64,000 nucleotides of DNA from Bretschneidera sinensis (Eukaryota; Streptophyta; Magnoliopsida; Brassicales; Akaniaceae): NCBI GenBank assembly GCA_023935145.1, contig CM043700.1, positions 144,985,328-145,049,327 on the forward strand. Reading direction: 5' to 3'. Positions within the stretch are counted from its first letter, which is position 1, and each line of letters opens with the position of its first letter. The translations under genes and the position numbers were made by a program. This document shows, one piece after another, positions 1 to 12,836 of this stretch. The notes below the pieces were generated by a model. The model saw nothing but the letters and a program-made list of their open reading frames with translations. It did not search any database and was not told the origin of the DNA.

Positions 1-464
1 TAACTACTGCTTCAAAGACAATTCAGGAGACAAAGGAAGGTTCAGGAGCAAATGTGAAGGAGACAAGTGAAGCAGTTAGAGAAGCTATTGAGAAGGTGCG
101 GGGTAGCTCAAGGCTGGTGATGGGCAAGCTCCAGGCCCCGGTGGAGGGGAATTACAATTTGACTTGTTACTGCTTGTGTGACTCCTGGATAGGTTGTGAC
201 AAAAAGACTAACTTGAAAGTCAAAATTCTGAAACGAACTCGGGTGGGCACTCGTGGTGGTCTGGCATCAGAAGAAGGACCTGTTGTGGAGGATGGAATTG
301 AAGAGGAAGAGGAGAATGAAGAGGAGGATTATGATGATTATGAGAGTGAGTACAGTGAAGACGAGGAAGATGAAAAGGATACGAAAAAGAAGGGCCCTAC
401 TGCCAATGGCTCTGTGCATAAAAGAGGCTCAAGTTCAGGTGGTTTAGGCACAGATGAGGAATGA
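1..464 (+). CDS. ERDJ2/SEC63-like ER translocon J-protein, C-terminal part (last exon)
   Basis: The reading frame is open from the left edge (codons from base 3) to TGA at 462-464, so only the C terminus is present. It carries the end of the Brl/SEC63 domain ([16 protein letters not shown], then [10 protein letters not shown] and VKILKRTR) followed by a long Glu/Asp-rich tail containing [12 protein letters not shown] and a Ser/Gly-rich end. Plant ERDJ2/SEC63 proteins are ER membrane J-proteins that recruit BiP to the Sec61 translocon, and their Brl domain plus acidic tail contacts Sec62. Base composition is ordinary coding and no break is seen. Family assignment is firm. Which paralogue (ERDJ2A or ERDJ2B type) cannot be decided from this piece. 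Confidence 0.85.
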   Translation, partial: TTASKTIQETKEGSGANVKETSEAVREAIEKVRGSSRLVMGKLQAPVEGNYNLTCYCLCDSWIGCDKKTNLKVKILKRTRVGTRGGLASEEGPVVEDGIEEEEENEEEDYDDYESEYSEDEEDEKDTKKKGPTANGSVHKRGSSSGGLGTDEE

Positions 465-1781
465 AACCAACAATTCTATCAACCAATACAAAGAATAAGC
501 CTTGAATTTTTATATTTATTTATTTTTAACTTCGAAAGAACGTAATGAACAGTAGGGTTATAGTTGTCCATGTGCCTCTCTGATTGTGCAGAGTTACATA
601 GTTTTGATACTGTAGACGTGGGTTTAGATCCCATTTTCGCCTGTTGAGTTAAATTTTTTGTGGGCATGAGTAGCTTGATATTTCCTTCATGCTTAGATTT
701 TTTGTTTTCTTTTGGGTCTCTACCTATGAGCAAGTTTTTAATAGAATTACTAGCTTATACATGTTTGGGAAGGATTACTTGACCATTTTACGGTCTATAA
801 AGATGGGTTAATGGTCCGGCAATTGGCAGTTTTTGACTGCAGGAATACAATGATAAGACCTTAAATCAACACAGAGGTCAATAATGTCAATTTGGTGAAA
901 GTTGGGATACTTTGGTAACTGTATTTGATAGGTTCAAATCTGTCTATATAACCCTTGAATTGAAGAGGGCGTTTGTTTTTAAAGCCAAAGCACCCTCCCT
1001 GTTTGTCAACTTTTGAATCCAGTTGTTATCTGTGGGATTTGAAGAGGCATAGTTTCAGAATCCCATACTAGAACGGCCTTCTCCCTGACATCTTGTGCTG
1101 GTCTCAATGTCGTTTGGTTGTGAACTCAACATTAATATTGTGCTTTTACTTGGAAGGCCCTCATTCCTAGACGAGAAAATTCACCATTCGGTTCTTCAGC
1201 TGCGTATCTCATGCTATGCAAGTGATATTGAAGTTGAAAGTTTTAAGATTTTGATTCATGAGTTCCCTGTTGATTTCATATATATCCCAAATTTTACCAA
1301 AAGATACAGATTAAACAATATATGATACGATCAGTAACCAAAATTTGAAATCTTGAAGACTGCTCACTAGCAGCCTTGATTCCGTGAAGTTTGCTTTAAA
1401 ATACACATCCATGTCTATGTAGATTTCTCTAACTAATCAACTAACCCAATACAATAACTTAATGAAGGGAATGAAACTTATCCTGGTAGTCTCCAAACTG
1501 ATCCCTGCAACAGCAGCAGGATGCCCAGACTCGCTGTTTGCTTTCCTCAAAGCTTCAATTGTCCGGTAAGTGTCAGGCCGTGCATATTCATCTGCACAAG
1601 TATGATCTCTAAATTTACAACTGAATTTAGCGAAACCAACTATTAAATTTTCAAATATCACCTTCATCAAGGGTCAAAAAGAGTTAAATGGAATTCCTTC
1701 TGCTCTGTTCGACTGTTAACTCCTGAATAATTTTTGTTAAATGAGGAAAGGATTTACATGATATCACAAGCCTCTAGCTGA
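465..1781. other. 3' UTR of the SEC63-like gene and convergent intergenic region
   Basis: This lies between the SEC63 stop codon and the stop codon of the minus-strand PPR gene. It should contain both 3' UTRs. The only coding-like piece is a short minus-strand open stretch at 1437-1591 preceded by a good acceptor (tgtgcag). It reads DEYARPDTYRTIEALRKAN and onward and is not assigned to any family. No repeat or RNA gene was recognised. Confidence 0.5.
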
Positions 1782-3793
1782 TTAAGATGAGATGTCAGTT
1801 TCAATGTTTTCTTCTGTTGAACTTGTTTCAGCTTCCTCAGGCAAATCATGTGAATTCTGGTTAGTTTCCTCATTGTCACCTACACCTTTGTCATCACCAC
1901 TAAATTCGTTCAGCTGCTTTGCCTGAATCTTAACACGTTTTCCTTTGATGTATCGATACTCCCATTTTGGTGAGGGATATTTTTTCATTAATTTGTCGTA
2001 TTTGTCCAGCAAACCCAGCTTCTGGAAGACATTTCCAACCATTGAAACAATTGCAACAGTTGGTCTCATGCCAAGCTCTTCCATGTCAGCGAAAATCTAC
2101 AATAGAAAATAACTAGAGGTTACAGTCATGGGATACAGTAAAGAAACACTAATTCACTACAGAAACTTTTGAATAGCTAAGATTTCATAATTAGAATAAA
2201 AACTGAAATATCAAGGTATTTGTGAATGACATTGCATCATCACGTTGCTCACTAAAATGGTTAGACAGGGAAAGAATCCATAACATGCATAACCACTAGA
2301 GAGTTGCAGTTTATTATAGTCCCTCACTCGAAGAGGCATACTAAGAAAATATATCTCACTATACTAAGGATCATAATTAGAATAAAACTCAAATATTAAC
2401 ATAACTGTTAATGCCATTACATCACCATGATGTCAAATCAAGAATAAAGATGCTTTATCCATAATTCATCAAACATATGAGCCATGAGGACGGATCTAAA
2501 ATTGGATAGGCATCAGATTCACAAGTAATAGACCATCAAGGTTTCTAGGCTACATAGGTTTTGGTAGATACTAAACTCCAATAATGTACATCAACAGTAA
2601 GGCTATGCTGCATTGATATGGGAGCTTGAGTCAAAGTTAGGATACAAGGAACTAGATTCAGCAACTTGTATACTCATGAAAGTTTATATAAATGGAAAAC
2701 AAAAGCTTCACCTACCACATGCAAAACATGATTGAAGCAAATCAAATGAAATAACAGAGTTTCAAGTGACATGTCATCAGTACCTCGAACAACTTTTCAT
2801 GCATGCCCCTTTTATAGTAGATAGAAATCATTTTATCACAGAAAATACGCGGAGTGCTATCTAATTTATCTGAAAATATTTTCGTCCAGAGCTCTTCAGC
2901 TTCATCAAGTCTCCCATCCTCTGCCAAAGCATTCAGTAAAATGAAATAGGTCCCCATCGTTCTTCCCTGACCTTTGCTTAACATCCACTTTGTAACCTAC
3001 AATCACAGGAGTACTTAGTCACGAAGAATAAAGAATGAAAGTCTAGATTCTCCTCCCCCCCCCACCCCACCCCCCCCCCCTCCCCCTTTTTCCAAAGAAA
3101 AAGGTTGGAAAAAATTTTAATACCTGAATTATCCTCTTCCACTCTTTTTCATTCTCAAGAGTCTTCAATGCTTTCTTCACTGTAACCAGAGGGAACTCTA
3201 GTTCCCAAGCAATAAAGGAATCAAGAGCCCCATATACTTCTTCTTTGACATTTGACAATCCTTTTATCTGCATAAACATACATTAAAAGAGATCATTCTC
3301 TCATGAATGCAAAATAAAAATCAATTTCTGGTCCATTAATTGTTTTAAAGATTTCACTATATTAGGAAATTAAGCTTAATGTTTCAGTGTCAACAAAAGA
3401 TGCAACTTCAGATTTATCATTTGTGGTAAATCACAGGGAAAAAACATTAGAGCTTACGCAAGTAACAAGCTTAGCTGCTTTAGAGATAGTTCCAATTCTT
3501 TCTCTTGATTTCCATACCCGAGGATATCTTGGCCGTGGACCTTTTGCAGCACATACCTAAAAGTTGATTGACAATCTTTTAAAGCACGAAATAAAGCTTA
3601 AGGCCCTAAGGTGTCAAAAAATCATGAAAATAGAAACAAAAACCTGAAACCTTTTGCATCAAATTTTTATTTCCCAGTTTTCATTTATCTTTCTATCTTT
3701 CCTTGGGAATCAAATGGACCACACATTTTATAATTCAACAAATGATTCTTGTAAAAGCAACACAATATAATGACAGATATTATAGAACTATGA

Positions 3794-3841
<48 letters not shown>

Positions 3842-3944
3842 TTTTATAAAAAAAGCTCACCACAACACTGCTTGTATTCCTGGAAACTTTTGCTGATTCC
3901 ATTTTTTTAGTGAAAAGTGGCAGTGAGTATCTCAAACAAAGCAT
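1782..3944 (-). CDS. EMB1417: PPR protein, EMB1417/At4g21190-like
   Basis: Five exons read 5' to 3' on the minus strand: 3944-3861, 3556-3458, 3267-3124, 2996-2784 and 2096-1782. All introns are GT/AG and phase 0, giving 284 residues. The N terminus ([14 protein letters not shown]) looks like an organelle-targeting leader. A basic segment ([18 protein letters not shown]) follows, then [22 protein letters not shown], and degenerate P-type PPR helices around [20 protein letters not shown] and [20 protein letters not shown]. The end is lysine-rich ([19 protein letters not shown]) with an acidic tail. This order matches the small PPR family containing Arabidopsis EMB1417, an embryo-essential organellar RNA-binding protein; the function here is inferred by homology. 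The gene appears intact. The last ~45 residues are poorly conserved. Confidence 0.85.
3798..3832. repeat. (TA)n microsatellite in PPR gene intron 1
   Basis: About 35 bases of alternating TA are followed by a T run, just 3' of the first exon of the PPR gene in its intron 1. Length is likely polymorphic. Confidence 0.9.
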
Positions 3945-4855
3945 CCTGAGTAAGCATAAGAGATGCACTTGATTAGCTTCTAGTTCCCCTAAAAAGAAAA
4001 GAAAAGAAAATAAGGGTGAAAGCCAATAAAAAGTTGATTCACAGCCATTAGGTCATGAACTTGGCTTATGGTACCCTTCCAATATCATCTGCTTTCTTGC
4101 TTTTGAAAGCCAAATTCATCCTAATCTCCCCTCTGTAAATAACCATTTGCTGCCCAAGCTCACCTCTATAAATCATATCGAGACTATTTAGTAAAAGAAT
4201 GTAATCACTAATCATGGATATAAAAGAAATGAAAGAAAAACTAATCCTAATCTAAAATTGAAAGGTATCACAGATTCCCGACCATACAGAGAAATTTGAA
4301 CTCGAGAACCTACACTTATCACTGAAGATAACGGTCATTACTAAGCATCATTATTTTTTTTTATCTCTACAATACTCCAAATAAATTAAACAAAATTCAA
4401 AGTTCAGATTGTTTTTCCTTTTTCAAATTACTACTTGTTCTCAGCAATCAAACGTGTATGTAGACAGAAAGAGAAAAAGAGTGTTACCGACTGGAAAGTG
4501 AAGAGACAGAGACCGAGTTCATTAGTTGACACCCGAGAGACTGCATAGAAGGGAAGATATTTTGTTTGATTTTTCCTTTCTTTCTCTCTGATTTTCTCCA
4601 CATCCAAACAGGCTAAAACGTTGCGTTGCACACTAAAAAGAGGCACATTTTTACTGGAGGGCAAAAGCAGTTAGCCTTAACGTCCGTATAAGTTGCTCTT
4701 ACTACTTACTTGATCCACGTGTCCAGTTGTAGCAAATATAAATACTTTTGTTGTACAAAAGATCCACCACAGACCTCATCTTTGAAGGCTCTAACTAACC
4801 TTTTTGGAAAGGGAGAGACTGCTTGAGCGTCACACAGATCTCACGGAAAGTAAAC
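3945..4855. promoter_or_regulatory. Divergent promoter region between the EMB1417-like and At3g49140-like genes
   Basis: About 0.9 kb separates the start codons of two head-to-head genes, both predicted to encode organelle proteins. The stretch 4660-4850 contains a ccacgtgtcc motif (G-box core CACGTG) at about 4716-4725 and pyrimidine-rich leader sequence. No unambiguous TATA box was placed for either side. The compact arrangement suggests shared regulation, which is inference. Confidence 0.45.
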
Positions 4856-7800
4856 ATGATTGAATCAGCCATGACCGTCCGATTCCACGCCGGCGCAAAT
4901 TTTTGCTCCTCCTCCGCCTTACCTCGTAACATCTTCTATCTCTCTCTTTACCTCTACGTTTTGTCGCTTAAAAATTAAGCAACGAAAACAAACTAATAAT
5001 GCTGGTTTTTGTTTAGGGAAATTTTTGTGTGTATTTTTCTGTTTTAGCTTCTGTGAAATGAAAATTTTACTTCAACAGCTCAAGTGAGCGATAACTTCTT
5101 CTAACTTATCTTTTTTCTTTTTCAATTTCCATGCATTTTCTCAGCAACCAAACAAGGAATGCGTTTTTGAATTCTTTTTAATATTGTGCATGTTTTCTTG
5201 TAGATTATCGTCCTATGTGGAGCTCGGACGAGGTTACGGGTATCCACGTCACCTCTCGCCGGCTTCTTCGTTCTGGCTGCTTCAACATGGCTTGGTACCA
5301 AGCTGAATATATTTCCTCCATTAATGCTTATATTTCGTTACTTAGAAAATGTGCGAAGAAATTGAGATTTTCTGTATTTAGACTCAGTTCAGAACTTTAT
5401 TAAACTAAGCTCGATGCGAAACTTCATTGAACTGAATATAATTTAGTGAAAAGACTAATTCTGAAAAAATGATGCAAAATCCTCTTGGGGACTGGTAAAA
5501 CGATGAATTCTACTCATTGAAGCATTAACAATGATGCGGAATCTTTTATAAAAATGTAATTTCGATCTTGAAAAGGCTAAAAAAATTGAAGTTTCTAATC
5601 CTATTTTCTTTTCATTATCGAGGACAGGGTGAATGAAAAAAGATTTAAGAAAATTGAATTCATTATTGGAACAAAGGTTTTACTTGATCAAGCCTAGTTC
5701 AATATGTAGAATCCACCTAGTGTAGAACATTATGCTATTCTAGTTACCCATTTGGAAGCAGAAATGAAGATGATTTCATCCTTGAAAACCCTATTGAATA
5801 TGGACAAAATCGAAACCGCCATAAACTTTTTGTTGGATCTGCATTTTGGAAAATTTTACAATCATTTTTCCATTCCTTGAGGAGGACCATCTTCTAAGGA
5901 ATCATTCATAATTATTACAGAATGGTGGAGATGGTAGACTTACAGATGCATAAATCTTAATTTTTAGTTCACGGATTTTTTGTCAGATTCCTCTGTTGCT
6001 TTGCATGTCTTTATAAATGGTTTTAGATGTTAAGAATGTGTTGTAATGAATTTGAATATCAACATGCAGGAGTAAATTTCGAAGTTTTAATGGTGATTGC
6101 CTTTCAAGAAGAAGAAATCTTAATAAGAATAGGACTCGAGCAACAGCAGAGCATTTGGGCTCGGCTTCTGATCCTATAAAGCAGAATGAGAGGCCACATT
6201 ACCATCCATTTGAGGATATTGTGGAGTCCACATCAGAGAATGATGGAGATGCTATACTTACAGCTGCAGAAACTACTAGGACTGTTATTGAGGTATTATA
6301 TTGCATGCTTGTCAATCCATAAAAGCCACTTCAGTGAAAATGACTTTTGATGCACTTATGAACTTCTATATAAGTATGCTCATGTATGCATGCATGTACA
6401 AGCACGCAGTTGCTTTAATGCCTAACCTTCCACAACTTATATCAGTGAAACTATCAGATCTAATAACTCTTTGATTAAAACCTTTATACAAATGCTTCCG
6501 TAATTAATTTGAGTTCAGAACTATTTGAAGTGTTATACTTGGTGGAAGAGTGATGGTGAATGGTGAAAATATAAAAAATTATTACCCGCTTAATGTTCAG
6601 TTGTTCACTATAGAAAGCAGGTAATACGTGCCTTCTTTAAGGTTTCCTTTAGTGCAAATTCTGCTCAAAACTTTTAAGAAGAAACATCATTTGAATTTTT
6701 TTTTAAAAAAAAGATGGTTTTCACCAGCAACCTTTTGTTAGAGGTTCAAAAAACAGGAACTGTGGTCCACCAATTAGAAAGGGGATATGAGGTTGAGGGA
6801 AAATAATTATTGTTTATGTTTTACTTTTGAGTGCTATATCTCCTTTTATAGCACCTTAAGTAAAGAGGTATTAAGTAAGCTTTTGGTTTCACGTTAATGC
6901 ATTCAGTTTACATAAGTACCATCGTATAATGTTGCGCTCTGATAATCTGATTCTTCTGTTTCAGCCAGTTTGCATAGCTAATGTTGTCTGTAGTGTGTCT
7001 TGTTCAGGTGAACAGTAAAGCAACAATAATGCTTACAAGTTTTATCAACGATGATGTTCAAGAGAACATTATCTGGCCAGATTTGCCTTATCTAACTGAT
7101 GAACATGGAAGTAAGTTAACTACTTGAATTTGTAGGGCTCATGTTTACTTACATTTTTTATTTGGGTTTAGCAACCTCATACATTGAATTGAAGTGCTAA
7201 AGTGCTCTGATGCGTTGCAGATGTATACTTTCAAGTGAAGAATGATGAAGACATTTTGCAAACCGTTACCTCAGATAATAACTTTGTGGTATGAAATGTA
7301 TTCTTTGGAAAGTTTGCGTATGTGTCGCATGCAAGTATGCACAACCACAAGCATGCACATTATAAGGTAGCATTTGGATGGTGCATAGTTTTTTTCTTCC
7401 ATGCAAGCAACGTGAGCAAAATTGTTGTTCTTTGGCCTTGTAACTTGGCAAAAGAAAATCTAAGTTTAAGAAAATGTGTCATTAAACGACAATAACAATT
7501 TTTTCTATGAAGCCTCATACTTTTTGAAAGACATGAGGCTCCTTCAGATTAGAGAGTAACCTAAACCGGCCACTTGGAACCCAAGAATATTAAGTGTTCC
7601 TAGATTGCTTTGTCTGTGTGTGTGCCTGCGCAGGTACCACCGCACTTCACTTAATCAGAACTTTCAACTACTGTAATCTGTCTACATGATGAGGTCTTGT
7701 TACTGTAGCCGAACATCAATCTGGAAATTGTAGGTTTTCCTAATTCTTTAGAATTTCAAAAGTTTTCATTAAGTTATGCTTGCTACCTTTTTACTTATAA

Positions 7801-10800
7801 AAAAAGGTTATGCTTGCTACCTTTTTACTTATAAAAAAAGGTTATGCTTTCTACCTTTCACGGTAAAAAAGAAGGGGGGGGGGGGGTGACTTATCCAACA
7901 AAAAAGAGGAAGGGGGGGGGGGTGAGAGGAGGGATGTAGATATCTCTTACTGATTTAATTGTAGTGTTGAAATCTACATTCTTAATTCTGTTGTATTCAA
8001 CAAAGTGTCAAAGCCATGTATGACAAGTACATATGCTTTGCTATTTGCTGTTGTATCTTTCTTATATTTTCATTTCTGCACCAAATCCTCTTAAGTCATT
8101 TAATTGAAATGCCCCTTATTTGCTTGCAAATTTCTTAAGGCATAATGACCTCATGCACAATGCAGCAAGTCATTATAGGCTTTGACACCACAGAGATGAT
8201 GAAGGAAATGGAACTATCAGCATCAGGTCCATCAGAAATTGATTTTGGAATCGAGGAAATTGAAGATGAAAATAGTGATGTTGAAGATGACGAGGAGGAT
8301 GAGGATGATGAAGATGACGACTATGAGGAGGTCTTGTTTTTCCCTTTTTCCTCTTATATTTAATTACGTGTGGGGATTTTAGCGTTTGAAGAATAAATGC
8401 TGTAGCTACTTAACATGTTCCCTATATATTGTCTTTTATTTATAGGATTGGGTTGCTGTTCTTGAAGATGAAGATGAAGATGATCAAGATGATTCTGACG
8501 AGACAGTTGGGGACTGGGCAAAATTGGAGACAATGCGTTCTTCCCATCCAATGTATTTTGCCAAAAAGCTGGCTGAGGTAACTGCTTATAAAAAATTAAA
8601 TGTTTTTTCCCCTAATGATGGAGTAATTTGGACTTAGTGCGAGGAAGAGAGATATTAACCATGTGTTTCTTATCATAGCATATATTAAAGTGTACTCAAA
8701 CTGGGTGATGTGGGACAGTAATTGAAGAAACAGAAATAGATTAAGGGAAAAGTAAAAAAGGAGGAATAAAGGAAGACAAGGCAAGATAGGAGGAGAGAAA
8801 CAGCGGAACAGGGAAAGAAATTAGAAGAAATAGGGAGACTCAGAAGAGCTTATAGGGAGAAATACAAGAACAGAAAGAGGGAGGGGAAGAACAAAAGAGA
8901 GAAGAGATAAAGAGATACGAAACACTGAAACTAAATATTTTATTCTCAAATTCAAGTCTACTTAAAATCCTAATAGAGTTGCTCTTATATAGGCAACACT
9001 AATAACTAAACAAGGAAATAAAATCAAACCCTAATTAAAATCTCCTAATTTCCTAAATCTGAAGACCCAGAATATTACTACTTGATTCCAAGAATTGCAC
9101 AATTACAAGGTAATCCCACAAATAACCCAAAAAACCAGTATTACAAATAATCATAAATCTTGCTCTCTCTTGCCACATCATGCTTACTGATCCATGTAGA
9201 CCAAGTAACCAAAGAGGAAGAAATAGAATGAAGGGAACTGTAGAAGTGGAAGAATAAGAGAGGAAAGAGGAAGATATGAGAATATAATAGCACGGTAAGG
9301 TGAAGATAGGGAAGGATACAGCAAACTAGGTTAAGATGAGTAGAGGAAATATGAGGAAGAGACATAAGAATTAGGGGAAGATAAAAGAAGAACAAGAGAA
9401 AGGAGAGGTAAAGATGGGATATACCAAAACTTAATATAATCCAAAAACCAAAATTACAAATTAACATAATTCTTGATCTTTCTTGCAACGCCATCACTTG
9501 GTTTCATTTGCCCTGTGTCTATTTCTTATGTTTAAAGTGAACTTCCCGTCCTCCTGTTCTCATCCTTATTTCTATTGCTTAGGTTTCTTCAGATGATCCA
9601 GTAGATTGGATGGAGCTACCTCCAGCTGGTCTAGCTATCCAAGGCCTTTTAAGACCTGCCCTCATTGAAGAACACTCTGATATCAAGAGGCATATATATG
9701 GCCATCAGTCCCGTAATGTTGATATAAATCAGGTTGGGAAAATTGTGGAAGAAAAACTAGAAGATACTGATACGATTAATGGTGACAGACATGAATCGCC
9801 ATCTTCTGAGGATAGTTCAGACGGTGCAGAGGAATCTGAGAGGGATGGAATCTCAAAAAATGGGACTTCATTTTACAAGCTCGAGATGATTAAGATTCAG
9901 CTGATTACTGCACATGGGCATCAGGTTTGTAATATGGTTTCATACTTTTCAGGTGTGTTATGATATGTAATGGTTGCCTGCAATCTCTTCTTTTCTCCTG
10001 TACTTTTTTTTTTTAATTATTCACATTTGAATATGTGACCTTTCAGATGCTTGAAACTGAGTTGTTATCATATATAGTGGAGTTGCTGATTTGATTTAGG
10101 TTGTTCGGTATACTGAAGATACATTTTGTTCTAATTGGGCTACTTACTTGTTTCTCATAACAAACTAAAACATCAAACTTCCTCTAGATTTTGTTTGACA
10201 GAGAATTCTTACTTATTATTATTACTGTGATTTTATATTTCTGTAAATGTTTTGATGACAGGATTTTAATTTACGCTAAAGACAGGCTCAGACATTTTGC
10301 TTTCAGGACTTGTAATTCTCTATTGCATAGCCTGTTATTTTCACATTCATAATTTGGATCCACTATGATTTGACAAATCTCATGCTGTCTAGACCTGTCT
10401 TGGCTTGTTGAAACTATATGTTGATTGTAAGAATATAATTGTTTTGACTCTGCTTTCCCACAGACTTTTGTGGAAGTGGAGGACTTCAGGAGAGCTCAAC
10501 CTGATGCTATTGCTCAGTCGGCAGCCAAAATCATATCTCGTCTGAAAGCTGGTGGTGAAAAAACAACACAAGCCCTCAAATCTCTCTGTTGGAGATGTAA
10601 GGGTATTCAAGTGGAGGTACCTATATAAAGCATCTAAAATCACTTGGGATTGTTGTGGCATAGATTATTTGTCTAAATTTTTTAAAGTCTAGTCAGCTTT
10701 TGGTGTTGTTTGATGAGTGATTAAAGTCAACTTAAAGCAAGAAACTTAAGGCTAAAATTGGCTTTAATCACTTTACTGAACAACACCTGAATGTTGTTGC

Positions 10801-11858
10801 TTTGTAGTTGGTACATTGAATTGTACATTTCTTTCTGCTGTTTCTGTTTCCAATTTGGACAAGTCCCTCGTCAAATTTATAAGTCTGATTTTATATACAA
10901 TTTTGAAGCATTTGAAACATCATTTTTTTTTCGAAAGTGCATATATCATCCTGAATTATAATTGAATCATCATGTTTGATACCCACTATTTCATGTGTGC
11001 ATTGCCACAAGTCAGGTGAGAAGATCATACCATGTAAAATCCATCTTCTTGCCTTGTAGTTTTTATGGCGATTTTGTTTGATATGTGAAATTGTTTAATT
11101 CTCCTTTTGCAATTTATTACAGGAGGCAACAGTTATTGGTATAGATTCCCTTGGATTTGACCTGAGGGTTTGCTCAGGAACACAAGTCCAAACATTGCGG
11201 TTTGCATTTAACACACGAGTAATTACTCATCTTTCAATCTCCTTCTCCCCTTTCCCCCACCCCGTCATTTTAACTTGCTTTGCAAATCCGCAGATTATAT
11301 ATTGGTTTGCTTGAATCATCTCCCAAATGAGAGGAGGGGCTTTAATCATGCCTAGTTTTGAACAAGAGTAATTCTCTGTGCATCTTGTATCTTTGAACTA
11401 ATGGACTTCGGGTGCTTATTGTTGTGTTGCTATTGCTCTCAAGATAATTCAGCTCCCCCACCCACAACCACTGTGGTTTTATCCATTGTGTCGAGTGGCG
11501 TGCCATGCTTCAACCAGTACGAGTTGACCAAAACTAGCCTTGGTTGAAAACCTGCCATCAGTCAACCACAAATGGCTTTGTCCAGTCCAATTTCCAATGA
11601 ATCAATCACTATTAGCTTTCTTACTAGAATTTAAAGTAGTTTATGATTCATACGTTTTGGAATTCCCAAATCCTGTAATCTCATTTCTCTGTTTCATTTT
11701 CTTTTGATATAAATCCTTACACTGCTACTAAATTTGTCGTTTCTCCCATTAAATTGTCTTTGCAGGCCACTTCGGAGTACAGTGCTGAGAGGCAACTTAA
11801 TGACCTACTATTTCCAAGGATCCACCAGAAGCCTCCAAAAAAGAAACAGGCAACTTAA
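4856..11858 (+). CDS. Uncharacterised plastid-type protein, At3g49140-like, with DUF2470-like C-terminal region
   Basis: Eleven exons: 4856-4925, 5204-5294, 6070-6292, 7008-7110, 7221-7288, 8166-8330, 8446-8577, 9583-9924, 10464-10616, 11123-11218 and 11766-11858. They join in frame to 511 residues. The Ser/Ala/Arg-rich N terminus (MIESAMTVRFHAGANFCSSS) resembles a chloroplast transit peptide. The middle contains VNSKATIMLTSFINDDVQEN and QVIIGFDTTEMMKEMELSAS, then a run of about 40 Glu/Asp residues. The C-terminal part (FRRAQPDAIAQSAAKIISRL, then IGIDSLGFDLRVCSGTQVQT) resembles the DUF2470 fold of PNPOx/HugZ-like proteins. Exon order and length fit the Arabidopsis family of At3g49140 and At5g24060, sometimes labelled PPR although no PPR repeats are seen here. 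The substrate is unknown. Exon 2 also has an unused downstream reading frame. The start codon could instead be the Met five codons in. Confidence 0.78.
7773..7860. repeat. 34-bp tandem repeat, about 2.5 copies
   Basis: The unit beginning gttatgcttgctaccttttt recurs at 7773, 7807 and 7841 with a period of 34 bases, the last copy being partial. It lies in intron 5 of the At3g49140-like gene, next to two poly-G runs at about 7874-7887 and 7911-7922. Confidence 0.9.
8640..9530 (-). mobile_element. Probable solo-LTR-like retroelement remnant in intron 7
   Basis: This 1 kb intron is atypical. Read on the minus strand it has a TATA-like tatataagagcaac segment near 8990, then an R/U5-like T-rich stretch containing gaataaaatatttag, and a flank rich in (C/T)TTC. 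Parts near 9150-9190 and 9440-9500 are degenerate copies of each other. The layout resembles the U3-R-U5 of a plant LTR in antisense orientation. No TG/CA ends or target duplication could be fixed, so this is a tentative call. Confidence 0.35.
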
Positions 11859-12534
11859 TGACCATATTCCAGCTTAATTCCAGATTGCGAGTTCTACCCG
11901 CTTTGGCCATGAATATGGCAGTGCTCAGAAAAATCCTTTTAGTCTTCCAATTTATGTATTTGATCTATGGTATTAATGATCAAAGTAATCCATTCTCTTA
12001 TGGGCTTTTTCTTTTATTACTTTTAACTCAAAAAGAAATTCTTATTTGCATTAAGAGTAAAACTCATAATTTTTCTTTTAGAATTTTTGAAAACTTAACT
12101 AATAATGTTAATCTGTATGAACGTTATTAGTAAAGTTTTTCAAAATTTCAAATCAAATTTTCACTTATGTATTTAAGTGAGTTTTGCACCCGTGCACACT
12201 TGAATTTCTCCATATAGGTGCTCAGTTGCGTGGCAGCTATATCTACATTGCAGTCCTATCTATAAGCATGCAGAAAAACACCAGATGATTGTAATTACTA
12301 AATGTGATGAGCCATATAGAACACAATAATCCAAGCAGTTGAGCAGATATCACAAGTAAAAGACCTATAAAAATGAGATTCAAGAAAAAACACTAGATGA
12401 TGGTAATTACTAAATGTGAAAAAACACTAGATGATCGTAATTACTAAATGTGAAATTAATGGAACATTATTGTACATTAGGTACCTACACATTACACATG
12501 AAATTGGCTCTCAAACACTGATAGAAAGGAAATT
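11859..12534. other. 3' flank of the At3g49140-like gene with a triple direct repeat
   Basis: AT-rich 3' UTR and intergenic DNA. A ~34-bp motif (acactagatgatngtaatta plus ctaaatgtga) occurs three times between about 12270 and 12453; the last two copies are directly adjacent and the first is about 80 bases away. No gene is seen. Confidence 0.6.
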
Positions 12535-12836
12535 TCATATAAGTTTTTCATAAACCAGTTGCGCTGCGAGAAGATCTACAACTGCAGAACCAACAGACTT
12601 GAACACCGTAATTTCCTCAGGATTCTTCCTCCATCCTTCTTTTCCTTAATCAACTCCAACAAATTTCCACAAATGTCTTCCTTCTCAATCATCCCTCTCT
12701 CAAATGCACTAACTCACTCCCTCATTGTATGAGAAAATGATCCAACCAAATCCAAATGCGCCCCTGCCTTCAATTTCTCCCCCTTCACAAGTGGTGCCTG
12801 AGCATTTGTTGCGCAACTGACGATATCTCCCAATTC
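12535..12836 (-). pseudogene. Broken SARD4 / ornithine cyclodeaminase (mu-crystallin family) C-terminal remnant
   Basis: Read on the minus strand from 12830 is GDIVSCATNAQAPLVKGEKL, then GAHLDLVGSFSHTMRE. This is the NAD-binding core block of the ornithine cyclodeaminase/mu-crystallin family and matches plant SARD4, which reduces the pipecolate precursor. A stop follows MRE at once, and sequence resumes with FERGMIEKEDICGNLLELIK, so roughly 20 conserved residues between these blocks are missing. A second frameshift lies near 12620, after which the normal ending (ITVFKSVGSAVVDLLAAQLV) is readable in another frame to a stop at 12535. No upstream exons with family similarity were found. The neighbouring PAM68-like gene supports its origin, since At5g52780 and At5g52810 are close in Arabidopsis. 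Confidence 0.8.

Noticed and set aside
4431..4664. 77-codon minus-strand frame upstream of the PPR gene
   Set aside because: Low-complexity Lys/Phe-rich reading, no homology, in the promoter interval; probably chance.
9141..9497. 118-codon minus-strand hydrophobic frame
   Set aside because: In the unusual intron 7, Leu/Ser/Phe-rich because of polypurine DNA on the other strand; no recognisable domain.
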